Of a stretch of 64,000 nt of DNA, positions 31,884 through 40,738 are shown in pieces (positions within the stretch are counted from its first letter, which is position 1; every line of letters starts with the position of its first letter). Location of the stretch: contig NZ_JAMSLX010000002.1 in NCBI RefSeq assembly GCF_023806085.1, positions 248,001 through 312,000 on the forward strand, written 5' to 3'. The notes below the pieces were generated by a model. It searched no databases, had not been told where the DNA came from, and saw only the letters and a list, made by a program, of their open reading frames with translations. The stretch is from Hephaestia sp. MAHUQ-44. GTDB lineage: Bacteria; Pseudomonadota; Alphaproteobacteria; Sphingomonadales; Sphingomonadaceae. The position numbers and the translations under genes are program-made.

Positions 31884-33200
31884 ATGACGACCAAAATCTT
31901 GCTGACCATCGGTGCTTCGGCGCTGCTGTTCGGCGGCACGATGGTCAGCTGTGCCGGGTATCAGGCCGGGGTTGCGTCGGCGAGCACGCGCGATGCCGAT
32001 GCCGATGCGCGCCAGATCGCCAAGCTGGTCGACAAGGCCAGCCGCGCGCTGGCCCGGAACAAGGCCGCCGATGCCGTCGATTATGCTGAAAAGGCGGTGG
32101 CGCTTGCCCCACGCGATGTCAGCTATCGCGTGTTGCTCGGTCAATCGTATCTCGCCGATGGCCGCTTCACCTCGGCACGGCAGGCGTTCACCGATGCGCT
32201 CACGCTCGATTCGAACGATGGCAAGGCCGCGCTCAGCCTCGCGCTGGCCCAGACCGCCGAGGGCGACTGGAGCGGTGCGCGTGCGACGCTCGACGATCAT
32301 GCCGGGGTGATCCCCGCCGCCGATCGCGGGCTCGCGCTCGCGCTTGCCGGCGACCCCAGGGCCGCGCTCGAGGTGTTGGTGCCCGCCGCGCGGCAACGCG
32401 ATGCGACGCCCAAGACCCGCCAGAATCTCGCGCTTGCCTTTGCGCTCGCGGGCAATTGGCAGGCCGCGCGCTCGATCGCGATGGTCGATCTGTCGCCCGC
32501 CGAGGTCGATAGCCGGATCGAGCAATGGGCGGCATTCGCGACGCCGCATCGCGCGTCTGATCAGGTCGCCGCGCTGCTCGGAGTCAAACCGCGCGCCGAT
32601 CAGGGGCAGCCGGTCGCGCTCGCACTCAATGCCGATGTCGCGCCGGTCGCGATGGCCGTTGCGGCGCCCGTCGCTGCGATCGCCGCCGGAGACAGCACCG
32701 TCCCCGGACCAGCGCTGGCGCCCGCCGCGACGGTTGCGATGGCCGCGCCGAGCGTTTCATCCTATGTCGCGCCCCGCGCCTCGGTGGTGTTTGGTCCGCG
32801 CACCGAAATCGTCCAGGCACTGCCCGCACGCGTGGCACGTCCTGCCGTCACCAAACCGGCGGTGGGGGCCGCGCCGCGCGTCGCTGCGCCGCTCACGCTC
32901 GCGGCAGGCAATTGGTTCGTCCAGCTTGGCGCCTATGAGAATGCCGCGGTCGCGCGCGATGGCTGGAACCGCATCCGCCGCGTGCTGCCGGCATTCCAGG
33001 GCCAGACGCCGCAGGGGATGCATTTCAGCGGCAATGGCGGTGAATTCTATCGGCTGTCGGTCGGGGGCTTTGCCCGCGTCGACGCCGATAATCTGTGCCG
33101 TCGCTACAAGGCCAAAGGCGGGCAGTGCTTCGTCCGGCAAGATGCCGGCGACCAGACCGCCAAATGGGTCAATTCCAACACCCGCCTCGCGGCGCGGTAG
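31884..33200 (+). CDS. TPR-repeat protein with C-terminal SPOR domain, probable lipoprotein
   Basis: A 438-residue exported protein. The N-terminal hydrophobic segment ends in GGTMVSCAG, a weak lipobox with Cys23. TPR-like helices follow (about residues 35-200; for example AVDYAEKAVALAPRDVSYRV). A long Ala/Pro/Val-rich linker leads to a SPOR domain (NWFVQLGAYENAAVARDGWN ... EFYRLSVGGF, about 345-420). The start follows AGGGGATAGGGG. It lies 26 bp after the ribbon-helix-helix gene, so the ParA ATPase, its partner and an envelope-side peptidoglycan-binding protein appear to form one operon. Confidence 0.87.
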   Translation: MTTKILLTIGASALLFGGTMVSCAGYQAGVASASTRDADADARQIAKLVDKASRALARNKAADAVDYAEKAVALAPRDVSYRVLLGQSYLADGRFTSARQAFTDALTLDSNDGKAALSLALAQTAEGDWSGARATLDDHAGVIPAADRGLALALAGDPRAALEVLVPAARQRDATPKTRQNLALAFALAGNWQAARSIAMVDLSPAEVDSRIEQWAAFATPHRASDQVAALLGVKPRADQGQPVALALNADVAPVAMAVAAPVAAIAAGDSTVPGPALAPAATVAMAAPSVSSYVAPRASVVFGPRTEIVQALPARVARPAVTKPAVGAAPRVAAPLTLAAGNWFVQLGAYENAAVARDGWNRIRRVLPAFQGQTPQGMHFSGNGGEFYRLSVGGFARVDADNLCRRYKAKGGQCFVRQDAGDQTAKWVNSNTRLAAR

Positions 33201-33202
33201 AT

Positions 33203-33368
33203 TCGGATTCGGCCAGGCTGAATCCGATTGCGGCACCGGCCCGCTCCCCCACCCCGTCTCCCATGCAGCATAATGACTTGGGAGGCGGGGTGGGGGTAAC
33301 CCCACAAAGTAATACTTTGTGGGGAACCCGTGGGGGAGCGGGCCGGTGCCGTATCCACGTGAGTGGAT
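33203..33368. repeat. Modular palindromic element, copy A (full)
   Basis: Left hairpin TCGGATTC/GAATCCGA (33203-33210, 33220-33227). Constant box GCGGCACCGGCCCGCTCCC starting at 33230. Inner stem with arms 33246-33263 and 33279-33296. A perfect 11-bp hairpin CCCCACAAAGT/ACTTTGTGGGG (33300-33324). The inverted constant box (about 33330-33351). Right hairpin ATCCAC-GTGA-GTGGAT (33353-33368). It fills the gap between the convergent SPOR gene and the pyrC-like gene and probably ends both transcripts. Related copies are at 48472-48517 and 61651-61790. Confidence 0.85.
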
Positions 33369-33374
33369 CAAAGT

Positions 33375-34601
33375 CTACGCCCGGAACACCTCTGCGCCGC
33401 CCTTGAACAGACGGCGCACCTTGCCCTGCACGGGCAGACCGTCAAACGGCGTATTGCCGGTCCGCGCGTGCATCGTCTCGGTGGCGATCTGCCACGGCGC
33501 GCCGGCATCGAACGCGACCAGATCGGCGGGGGCGCCTTCGTTGAGGCTGCCGCCTTCGACGCCGAGCACCTTGGCCGGGTTGGCCGATAGCAGCGCGAAC
33601 AACCGATCGATCGTGATCCGCTCATCGCGGACCAGCGTCAGCGCGAGCGCGAGCAGATGCTCCGCATCGGCGGCGCCCGGCGCGGCATCGGCGAAGGGCA
33701 GGCGCTTTTCCTCGGGGCCGCGCGGATCGTGGCCCGAGCCGAGCACGTCGATCGTCCCGTCGGCGATCGCGGCAAGCGCGGCCTGCCGGTCGTCCTCGCT
33801 CCTGAGCGGCGGCGAGAGATGTGCGAAGCTGCGAAAATCGGTCATCGCGATGTCGGAAAGCAGCAGGTGCGCGGGCGTGATCCCGCACGTCACCAACACC
33901 CCGCGGCGTTTGGCGGCGCGGATCAGGTCGAACCCCGCGGCGGTCGTCACCTGCCGGACATGGAGCCGCGCGCCGGTTTCCTCGGCAAGCATCAGATCGC
34001 GCGCGATCGCCAGCGGTTCGGCGAGCGACGGCGCCGAGGCGAGCCCGAGCCGGGTCGCCGCTTCGCCGGCGGTCGCGACGGCATTGCCCGTCATCCCGCC
34101 ATCCTCGGCGTGCGATACCACCGCCAGCCCGAGATCGCGCGCATAGCCGAGCACTTTGCGCATCACGCCCGAATCGGCGATCCAGCGCCGCCCGGTCGCG
34201 ACCGCTTTCGCGCCTGCCTGCTGGTTGATCGCCATTTCGGCGAGATCGGTGCCCGCGAGCCCCTTGGTCGCCGCCGCGATCGGGTGAATCCACAAGCCCG
34301 GCTTGCCGATCAGCGCCGCGCGCTGGACAGCGCCGGGCTCATCGAGCACCGGCGATTGATCGGGCATCAGCCCGATCCGCGCGATGCCGCCCGCGTGGAA
34401 CGCCGCAGGATCGACCGCGAACACGCCGAGATCGACGATTGCGGGCGCAATGCAAAGCCCGGCGCAATCGATCACCTCGGCATCGCTCGGCAGGCCGGTC
34501 TGCCCGCGTGCGACGATGCGGTCGCCCTCGGTGATCAGCGTACCCTGCGCCACGCCGTTGTTGGGGCAGACGAGGCGGGCATTGGTGAAGGCGCGCTTCA
34601 T
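33375..34601 (-). CDS. Dihydroorotase-like protein lacking catalytic metal ligands (PyrC'/PyrX type)
   Basis: A 408-residue amidohydrolase-fold protein related to class I dihydroorotase. The HxH metal motif after the first strand is replaced by DLGVF (57-61). The catalytic aspartate motif, normally [ST]DHAPH, reads GSGHDPRG (288-295). His164 and His214 remain. Such non-catalytic proteins (pyrC' in Pseudomonas) form a complex with PyrB and are needed for transcarbamoylase assembly or stability. ATG 34601 overlaps the pyrB stop (ATGA), consistent with a PyrB partner. A working dihydroorotase must be encoded elsewhere. Confidence 0.88.
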   Translation of the reverse strand: MKRAFTNARLVCPNNGVAQGTLITEGDRIVARGQTGLPSDAEVIDCAGLCIAPAIVDLGVFAVDPAAFHAGGIARIGLMPDQSPVLDEPGAVQRAALIGKPGLWIHPIAAATKGLAGTDLAEMAINQQAGAKAVATGRRWIADSGVMRKVLGYARDLGLAVVSHAEDGGMTGNAVATAGEAATRLGLASAPSLAEPLAIARDLMLAEETGARLHVRQVTTAAGFDLIRAAKRRGVLVTCGITPAHLLLSDIAMTDFRSFAHLSPPLRSEDDRQAALAAIADGTIDVLGSGHDPRGPEEKRLPFADAAPGAADAEHLLALALTLVRDERITIDRLFALLSANPAKVLGVEGGSLNEGAPADLVAFDAGAPWQIATETMHARTGNTPFDGLPVQGKVRRLFKGGAEVFRA

Positions 34602-35587
34602 GCCCAGCCCTCCACGCCGCGCGCGCGGCGCGTCAGCACGTCGAGGCAGGCCATGCGGACCGCGACTCCCATTTCGACCTGTTCGGTGATCGCCGACCGG
34701 TCAGGATGGTCGGCGACGTTCGAGGCGATCTCGACGCCGCGGTTCATCGGCCCCGGATGCATCACCAGCGCGTCGGGTCTGGCGCGCGCCAGCCGATCGA
34801 GCGTCAGCCCGTACCGCAGGTGATATTCGCGCGACGACGGGATGTAGGCACCCGACATGCGCTCGTTCTGGAGCCGGAGCATCATCACGACATCGGCGTC
34901 TCGAATCGCGGCATCGAAATCGGTGAACGCGGCCACTCCCATCCGTTCGATCGCGGGCGGCATCAGCGTCGTCGGCGCGCACACCCGGACCTCGGCGGCA
35001 AGCGCGGTCAAGGCGAGGATATTCGAGCGCGCAACCCGGCTGTGGAGCAGATCGCCGCAGATCACCACGCGCCGCCCGGCAATGCCGCCACGCCGCCGCC
35101 GGATCGTCAGCGCGTCGAGCAGTGCCTGGGTCGGATGCTCGTGCGCGCCGTCCCCTGCGTTGAGCACCGGGCAATCGACCTTGTCCGCGATCAATTGCAC
35201 CGCGCCCGAACTGGCGTGGCGGATCACGATCACATCGGCGCGCATCGCGTTCAATGTCATCGCGGTGTCGATCAGCGTTTCGCCCTTTTTGATCGAGCTT
35301 TGCGCGGCGTGCATGTTGACCACATCGGCGCCCAGCCGTTTGCCCGCGATCTCGAACGACAGCAATGTGCGCGTCGAATTCTCGAAGAACGCGTTGATCT
35401 GGGTCAGCCCTTCGAGCGGATGCTGGCTTTTGGCGTGGCTGCGGTTCCAGTCGACCCATTTTTCCGCCTCATCGAGCAGAAAGACGATCTCGTGCGGCTC
35501 GAGCCCCGAAATGCCGGTGAGGTTCCCGTGCGGGAAGACGGCGCCACCAGGAAGCTGGGCGGCGGGCGAATGATCTGAGGCTGGCAT
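34598..35587 (-). CDS. pyrB: Aspartate carbamoyltransferase catalytic subunit
   Basis: Joins carbamoyl phosphate and aspartate in pyrimidine synthesis. The 329-residue product has the carbamoyl-phosphate loop [13 protein letters not shown], the [12 protein letters not shown] motif, and the late [12 protein letters not shown] loop. The frame is open to 35644, but ATG 35587 is preferred by length and the N-terminus MPASDHS. It is the first gene of a pyrB-pyrC' pair with a 4-bp overlap, an arrangement like that of Pseudomonas-type dodecameric transcarbamoylase. Confidence 0.97.
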   Translation of the reverse strand: MPASDHSPAAQLPGGAVFPHGNLTGISGLEPHEIVFLLDEAEKWVDWNRSHAKSQHPLEGLTQINAFFENSTRTLLSFEIAGKRLGADVVNMHAAQSSIKKGETLIDTAMTLNAMRADVIVIRHASSGAVQLIADKVDCPVLNAGDGAHEHPTQALLDALTIRRRRGGIAGRRVVICGDLLHSRVARSNILALTALAAEVRVCAPTTLMPPAIERMGVAAFTDFDAAIRDADVVMMLRLQNERMSGAYIPSSREYHLRYGLTLDRLARARPDALVMHPGPMNRGVEIASNVADHPDRSAITEQVEMGVAVRMACLDVLTRRARGVEGWA

Positions 35588-35640
35588 TGAGGTGATCGCG
35601 TAGCGCGCGGCGAGCGGGCGCGCAAGGCGTGGGAGGTAGA

Positions 35641-35747
35641 CCACCTACCGTTCGCCCCGAGCTTGTCGAAGGGCCGTTCTTGCTGCTGCGATCGGGGCGA
35701 AGAAGAACGGTGCTTCGACAAGCTCAGCACGAACGGGCTTTAGGTGG
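35641..35747. repeat. Inverted pair of GCTTGTCGAAG extragenic repeats
   Basis: Outer arms CCACCTA (35641-35647) and TAGGTGG (35741-35747) enclose two inverted units: CCGTTCGCCCCGAGCTTGTC-GAAGGGC (from about 35648) and GTGCTTCGACAAGCTCAGCA-CGAACGG (about 35710-35736). An inner stem is CCGTTCTT/AAGAACGG. The CGTTCG...AGCTTGTCGAAG motif is a dispersed repeat widely seen in sphingomonads and other proteobacteria; another pair is at 57800-57892. It lies between the L,D-transpeptidase stop and pyrB. Confidence 0.8.
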
Positions 35748-35771
35748 CGATTCCGATTGTGGGCGCGATGC

Positions 35772-36452
35772 CTAGCTGCGCGAGAGCATCGCGGCGTCGT
35801 CGGCGGGGGTATCGATCGGGAACGCATAATCGAGCACCGGCGCAGGCTGCGGCGTCGGCTGGGCGGCCTCGGCCATGCGGATCGCGTCGTCGTTGCCGCT
35901 CCAGCTGTTGGTCACCATCACCGTGTCGCCGACCTTGGCGTTGTCGAACAGGATCTTGGCGAAGCCGTGGGGCAGGCCGACGCAGCCATGGGTGGCGATG
36001 TCGTCGGCGATTCTGCGGCTGCCGTGGATCGCGATCCCGGTCCAGGTCAGCCGCAGCATCCAGGGCATCGGCGCGCCTTTGTAGATGTTCGAGACGTGAT
36101 CGCGGCTCTTTTGGAGGATCGGGTACACGCCGAGCGGCGTCGGCTTGGCGTCGAAGCCATAGATGATCGACGAGCGGCCGATCTCGTTGCCCGCGCGATA
36201 GACATGGATCAGCGCGGTTTCGAGATCGACGACGATCGTGGTCTTGCCGGGCGCGACCCCCTCGTCATCCCACACATAATCGCCCGGTTCGAGCGGGGCA
36301 TCGAGGCCGAGTACGCTCTTGACCGGGAATTTGGCGGTCGCGCGCGTCGCGCTGGCAGGGGTGGCGAGCAGCGGCAGCGCCACCAAGGCAGCGAGATAGA
36401 GCGCGGCCCTGATCCAGGAACGGGCGCGCTGTGCGGCGGTGCGCGTGGCCAT
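35772..36452 (-). CDS. L,D-transpeptidase (YkuD domain)
   Basis: A 226-residue exported enzyme. The basic N-terminus and hydrophobic segment (AALYLAALVALPLLATPASA, about residues 16-35) form the signal. The YkuD domain (about 70-180) has TTIVVDLETALIHVYRAG and the active-site stretch IAIHGSRRIADDIATHGCVG, giving His143 and Cys157. Such enzymes make 3-3 peptidoglycan crosslinks or attach proteins to peptidoglycan. The Arg usually found two residues after Cys (HGCxR) is Gly159 here. The C-terminal 35 residues are a Pro-rich tail. Downstream of it is a repeat; ruvX lies upstream on the same strand. Confidence 0.92.
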   Translation of the reverse strand: MATRTAAQRARSWIRAALYLAALVALPLLATPASATRATAKFPVKSVLGLDAPLEPGDYVWDDEGVAPGKTTIVVDLETALIHVYRAGNEIGRSSIIYGFDAKPTPLGVYPILQKSRDHVSNIYKGAPMPWMLRLTWTGIAIHGSRRIADDIATHGCVGLPHGFAKILFDNAKVGDTVMVTNSWSGNDDAIRMAEAAQPTPQPAPVLDYAFPIDTPADDAAMLSRS

Positions 36453-36560
36453 CGAAACTTACCCCTGCGTCACAAAACTCACGTCAGGAATAGACGTGCG
36501 GGCGCTGTGGGACCACCCCGCGATTCGGCCTGTTCCAGAGCGGGACGCCTGTGGCGGGTG

Positions 36561-37037
36561 TTAGGGTTCGGCGGGGCGGATCATCGCCAGCGCGTCGATC
36601 GCGCCTTGCAGGATGTAGGCGGCGGCCATCTTGTCGACCAGCTCGGCGCGCCTGGCGCGGCTAGCATCTTGTTCGATCAGCGTGCGCGTGACCGCCTGCG
36701 TCGACCAGCGTTCGTCCCATAGCAGGATCGGAAGATCGAGATCGGCGAGGTTGCGCGCGAACGCCCGCGTCGATTGGCTGCGCGGGCTTTCGCTGCCGTC
36801 GAGGTTGAGCGGCAGCCCGATCACGATCCCGCGCACCTGCTGCGCGGCGATCAAGGCGACTAGCGCGGCCTTGTCTTTCTGGAATTTGGTGCGGCGGATC
36901 AGCTCGGCGGGGCTCGCGAAGCTCCAGCCCGCGTCGCACAGCGCAGTGCCGATCGTCCTGGTGCCGACATCGAGCCCGATCAGGCGCCCGCCGGCGGGCA
37001 GGGCGTTATGGAAATCGGTGCGGTCGGTGCTGATCAT
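36561..37037 (-). CDS. ruvX: RuvX/YqgF family RNase H-fold nuclease (putative Holliday junction resolvase)
   Basis: A 158-residue RNase H-like protein. The first acidic motif is [29 protein letters not shown] lies in the middle, and the late motifs are [12 protein letters not shown] and [11 protein letters not shown]. Family members process pre-16S rRNA and act on Holliday junctions in vitro. The N-terminal 17 residues extend slightly beyond the usual start. It sits upstream of the L,D-transpeptidase on the minus strand. Confidence 0.93.
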   Translation of the reverse strand: MISTDRTDFHNALPAGGRLIGLDVGTRTIGTALCDAGWSFASPAELIRRTKFQKDKAALVALIAAQQVRGIVIGLPLNLDGSESPRSQSTRAFARNLADLDLPILLWDERWSTQAVTRTLIEQDASRARRAELVDKMAAAYILQGAIDALAMIRPAEP

Positions 37038-37079
37038 CCGCGACGCTATAGCGCGCCAGCGGATGCGGTCGATACGAAA

Positions 37080-37178
37080 CGCGCCGGCCGCGAGGGGGAG
37101 GCGGCCGGCGCGTCAGATGCTATTTGGGAAATCGCGAAAGGACGATTTCAGAGGCGCCCAAAGGCGCATTTCCCAAAT
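37080..37178. repeat. Two strong palindromes between DUF4168 and ruvX
   Basis: First: CGCGCCGGCCGC (37080-37091) and GCGGCCGGCGCG (37101-37112), a perfect 12-bp stem. Second: outer arms ATTTGGGAAAT (37122-37132) and ATTTCCCAAAT (37168-37178), perfect over 11 bp, enclosing GCGCC-CAAA-GGCGC. The left part of the second (GGGAAATCGCGAAAG) is the same sequence as the left hairpin of the element at 61651. They probably end DUF4168 transcription. Confidence 0.7.
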
Positions 37179-37184
37179 GGGGCC

Positions 37185-37565
37185 TTAGCTCCCGGGTTTG
37201 ATCTTGCTCTGTGCGGCGGTCTGGATGCGCGCCTGAAGTGCGGGATCGGCCTGCGAGGCCTGCGCGATCTCGTTGAAGCGCTCGGGCTTCAGGCCCGAAC
37301 TCTGAACGGCCTCGGCCATCTTGGCCTGTTTGGCATCCTCGGCGACGGTTGCATCGCTGCCGATCTTCTGCACCGCAACCGCGGCGCTTGCGAACTGATC
37401 GACCTCGGCATCGCTCACCGCACCGGCGGACGCCGATGCCTGCGGAGCCTGCGCCGCCGGATCGCTTTGCGGCGCGGCTGGATCGGCCGGACTCGTCTGC
37501 GCCAGCGCGGGCGCCGCCATCAGGCAGGCACCGGCCAGCATCGTCGTCTTGAGAAGCGTCTTCAT
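37185..37565 (-). CDS. DUF4168 family exported protein
   Basis: A 126-residue protein. The signal peptide MKTLLKTTMLAGACLMAAPALA (1-22) is followed by a Pro/Ala/Gln-rich spacer and the DUF4168 domain (SDAEVDQFASAAVAVQKIGS ... RFNEIAQASQADPALQARI). The role is unknown; family members are periplasmic or secreted. The frame is open far upstream (to 37829), but ATG 37565 begins a clear signal peptide and follows GAGGGAGA. It is followed by the strong palindromes at 37080-37178. Confidence 0.87.
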   Translation of the reverse strand: MKTLLKTTMLAGACLMAAPALAQTSPADPAAPQSDPAAQAPQASASAGAVSDAEVDQFASAAVAVQKIGSDATVAEDAKQAKMAEAVQSSGLKPERFNEIAQASQADPALQARIQTAAQSKIKPGS

Positions 37566-37716
37566 CGTCAAGTCTCCCTCGGGGGTTGGGATGGTGTCGG
37601 GAACGATGACGCTCACATCGCGGGCGTGTTGCACGCGATCAACAGGAATGCAGCCGAATCGTGGGAGATGACGGATAGAATGAATCAAGTGATGACGAGG
37701 CGAGTGATCCCGGCGA

Positions 37717-38853
37717 TCAGTCGTTCTGGTACGAATCGAAGCGGCGTTGGGCATCGGTGCGGATATTTGCCCAGAACAACGAATAGTCGAACACATGGTA
37801 ATTGTTGCCCGGAAGCACATAATTTCCAACCAGACTTGGCGGCGGCCCCACCGAGAGAATGCCGCGACCTTCGCAGGTCGCCGAGATCATGCCGGGTTCG
37901 ATGTCGGCGTTGAGCAGATCGGCCGAGGGAAACAGCGTGCCCAGATTGGCGCTCGCGGGGGCCGTGGAGTCGGGCGTGCCGGTGATCGGGTTGGTGCAGA
38001 CCATATCGGTGCCGGCACGCGGGGCGCCGGTATAGCCGTCGGTCTTGTCGAACGTGTCGAAAATCAGCGCGGGATCGGCGGGCTCGGCGAAGGTCTGCCA
38101 TGAGAGGATACAGCCGGCCTGATCGGCGGCCTCGCATTGCGGCAGCCCGAGCGCGGGCAGATCGGCGGTTTTCGAGACCGGCCAGCCGACGACATAGGCC
38201 GCGACGATACGCGCGGCGAGCGGGGTGGCCGCCACCCGATCCTTGAGCAAGCGCGTCAGGTGCAGCGCGCCCTGGCTGTGCCCGGCGAGGATGATCGGCC
38301 GATCGGGGCCGATTTCGTTCAGGAACTGGTCGAACGCGGTGAGCACGTCCCCATAGGCAAGGTCGAGCGCCTGCCCGGCGGCGGCCTCGCTGGTCAGGAA
38401 CGCGCCGAACGTCGCCTGGCGATAGCGCGGCGCCCAGATCTCGCCGACCGCGTTGAATGCGGTCGCCTGACCGCGCAGGAACAAGGTGGCGCGACCATTG
38501 GCCTCGGCATCGTCGAGCGGTGCGTTCCAGCGCGCGCGGTTGAGGTAGGAGGTCGGGTGGACGTAGAACACCGCCGCATTCGGCGCGGCGCCCGGTTGAT
38601 AGCCGGCGGGCACCCAGCGCGCGGGATCGTCCGCCTTGCCCGGTCGCGAGAACCACATCGCCGGATCGGCATAGACCGATGCTGTCGCCTTTTCCTGTGG
38701 CTCGAACTTGGCGGTCGGCACCATCGCGGTGCGCATGATCTGCACACCAAACAGACGGTAAGCGAACGCGGCGGCGATGGCGAGCATGATCAGGATCGCT
38801 ATCAGATAGAGGAATTTACGGGCCAAGGTGGTATCCTTGCTGCGGCGCAGCAT
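37717..38853 (-). CDS. DUF3089 family alpha/beta hydrolase
   Basis: A 378-residue membrane-anchored or exported hydrolase. One hydrophobic helix (residues 14-32) is followed by the DUF3089 pattern AAVFYVHPTSYLNRARWNAP and EIWAPRYRQATFG. The nucleophile elbow is ILAGHSQGALHLT (Ser193), with paired cysteines CEAADQAGC further on. The substrate is unknown; relatives are annotated as esterase or lysophospholipase-like. The frame is open to 39129, but ATG 38853 gives the N-terminal anchor. It is divergent from the DUF4153 gene. Confidence 0.88.
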   Translation of the reverse strand: MLRRSKDTTLARKFLYLIAILIMLAIAAAFAYRLFGVQIMRTAMVPTAKFEPQEKATASVYADPAMWFSRPGKADDPARWVPAGYQPGAAPNAAVFYVHPTSYLNRARWNAPLDDAEANGRATLFLRGQATAFNAVGEIWAPRYRQATFGAFLTSEAAAGQALDLAYGDVLTAFDQFLNEIGPDRPIILAGHSQGALHLTRLLKDRVAATPLAARIVAAYVVGWPVSKTADLPALGLPQCEAADQAGCILSWQTFAEPADPALIFDTFDKTDGYTGAPRAGTDMVCTNPITGTPDSTAPASANLGTLFPSADLLNADIEPGMISATCEGRGILSVGPPPSLVGNYVLPGNNYHVFDYSLFWANIRTDAQRRFDSYQND

Positions 38854-38950
38854 GGGGGTGGCAGAAGCGGGGCGAAACCCCTGCACGACCACGGCGGCGC
38901 TTGCAATCGTCGCGAAGACATGACCGAATTCTAGCAAGCAGGAGGGCGCG

Positions 38951-40699
38951 ATGCACGACGAACCGATGGAAAACGACAATCGCTGGCCGGTGCGGCCTAT
39001 TTTGCTTGCGGTCGTCGGCGCGCTTGCCTGCCTCGCGATCCAGCAGATCGGCAACGGTGATGGCGGCGGTGCGGCGCAGCGTGCGTTGATGGCGGCGATC
39101 GCGACCGGTGCGCTCGGTTTCGGCTTCACCGCCGAGCGGGTGCGGCTGGCGTGGGCGGTGATCTTCGCTGCGATCGTTGCGGCGGTGACCGGGCTGGTGC
39201 TGTGGTGGAGCGGGACGCCCGGCGGCGGGGTGTGGTGGGCGGGCGGCTGGAGCGATGCCAGCCTGTTCGTCGCGATCGCGATCGCCGCGCCCTTGTTCCA
39301 GACCGCGCGCGATCAGGGGCAAGCGGCGTTTCCCTATCACGAGGTCCATGCGCACGTCTGGACCAATATCGTGTTGTGGTGCGCCTCCTGGGCGTTCGTG
39401 GGGGTCACGCTTGCGCTCGCCTTTCTGCTCTCGGCCCTGTTCGAGCTGATCGGGATCGCCTTGCTGAGCGATCTGCTCAGGAAGGAATGGTTCATGGCGC
39501 TGCTGATCGGCGGCGCTTTTGGTAGCGCGCTCGGCCTTTTCCGCGAGCGCGAGCATGTGGTGCGGACGCTCCGGCGCGTGGTCACGGCGGTGCTCTCGGT
39601 GCTTGCGCCGGTGCTTGGGGCGGGGTTGCTGCTGTTCCTGCTCGCGCTGCCCTTCACAGGGTTGGGGGCGCTATGGGAAGCGACCAAGGCGACCACACCG
39701 ATCCTGCTTGTCTGCGCGTTCGGCGCATGGGTGCTGGCCAACACCGCGATCGGCGACGGGGTCGAGGACGAAGCGACCAACCCGGCGCTGCGCTGGGGCG
39801 CGGCAGTGCTCGGCGCAGTGATCCTGCCGCTGGCGGTTATCGCGGCGATCGCGACCGGGCTGCGGATCGAGCAATATGGGCTCACCCCCGAGCGGCTGTG
39901 GGCAGTGGTGTTCGTCGCCGTCGCGATCGTGATGGGGCTGGCCTATTGGATCGCACTCGCGCGGCGGCGGTTGCGCTGGGCCGAGGGCGCGCGCCCGGCA
40001 AACCTCAGGATCGCTTTCGCGGTCGCGGGGATTGCCTTGTTCCTTGCCACGCCGATCCTGAGTTTCAACGCGCTCTCGGTTCACGATCAGGTCGCGCGGC
40101 TCGACGCGGGCAAGGTGACACCCGACAGGTTCGATTGGGCCGCGCTGGCGTTCGATTTCGGTGAACCCGGCAAACGCGCGACGCAAAAGCTGGCCAAATC
40201 AACGACACCGCAGGTCGCCGCGGCCGCGAAAAAAGCGCTTGCGGCCAAGGATCGCTGGGCACTTGCCGAACGGCAAAACACGGTCGAGCGCGCGAGCACG
40301 CTGGCGAAGCGGCTCCGCATCCTGCCCGATGCGGTCGCGCTGCCGCCGGCGTTGCAGGAAGGGCTGGCCGATTGGAATGCGTGCGGTTCGGGCGATCGCG
40401 TTTGCACCGTCCTCTGGCACCCCGGTGACACCGAGGCGGTTTCGATTTCCGGCACATGCGCGATCGACGCGGGGCAGGGCGACAAGAAGATCGTGGCGCG
40501 CAGCGATTGTGCGATCGCGCATCTCGTCAAACAGGGCGATCAGTGGAAGGTCGAATCGGCGGGCGCGATCGGCGATCTCTCGGATGGCAACCGCGCGGGG
40601 GTCGCTGCCGCGCTCGCGCGCGGGGACGTGTCGATCCGCCCGGTCGCGCGCCGCCAGGCGTTCGTCGGCGAGGTTCCGGTGGGCGATGCGTTCGAATAG
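38951..40699 (+). CDS. DUF4153 family polytopic membrane protein
   Basis: A 582-residue protein with about ten hydrophobic helices in the first 350 residues, matching DUF4153 (regions such as EVHAHVWTNIVLWCASWAFV and DNRWPVRPILLAVVGALACL). The C-terminal 200 residues are hydrophilic, probably outside the membrane, with cysteines in NACGSGDRVCTVLW. The function is unknown. An alternative ATG lies six codons downstream. It is followed closely by gatC on the same strand (39 bp gap), but the two need not be functionally related. Confidence 0.85.
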   Translation: MHDEPMENDNRWPVRPILLAVVGALACLAIQQIGNGDGGGAAQRALMAAIATGALGFGFTAERVRLAWAVIFAAIVAAVTGLVLWWSGTPGGGVWWAGGWSDASLFVAIAIAAPLFQTARDQGQAAFPYHEVHAHVWTNIVLWCASWAFVGVTLALAFLLSALFELIGIALLSDLLRKEWFMALLIGGAFGSALGLFREREHVVRTLRRVVTAVLSVLAPVLGAGLLLFLLALPFTGLGALWEATKATTPILLVCAFGAWVLANTAIGDGVEDEATNPALRWGAAVLGAVILPLAVIAAIATGLRIEQYGLTPERLWAVVFVAVAIVMGLAYWIALARRRLRWAEGARPANLRIAFAVAGIALFLATPILSFNALSVHDQVARLDAGKVTPDRFDWAALAFDFGEPGKRATQKLAKSTTPQVAAAAKKALAAKDRWALAERQNTVERASTLAKRLRILPDAVALPPALQEGLADWNACGSGDRVCTVLWHPGDTEAVSISGTCAIDAGQGDKKIVARSDCAIAHLVKQGDQWKVESAGAIGDLSDGNRAGVAAALARGDVSIRPVARRQAFVGEVPVGDAFE

Positions 40700-40738
40700 C
40701 ATTGCACTGGCTGCGCGGGCGGTGCTAGCCGCTCGCGC

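Noticed and set aside
33203..33368. CRISPR array, or IS terminal repeats
   Set aside because: Repeats are inverted palindromes without regular spacers, no transposase or cas gene is present, and no target-site duplication is visible.
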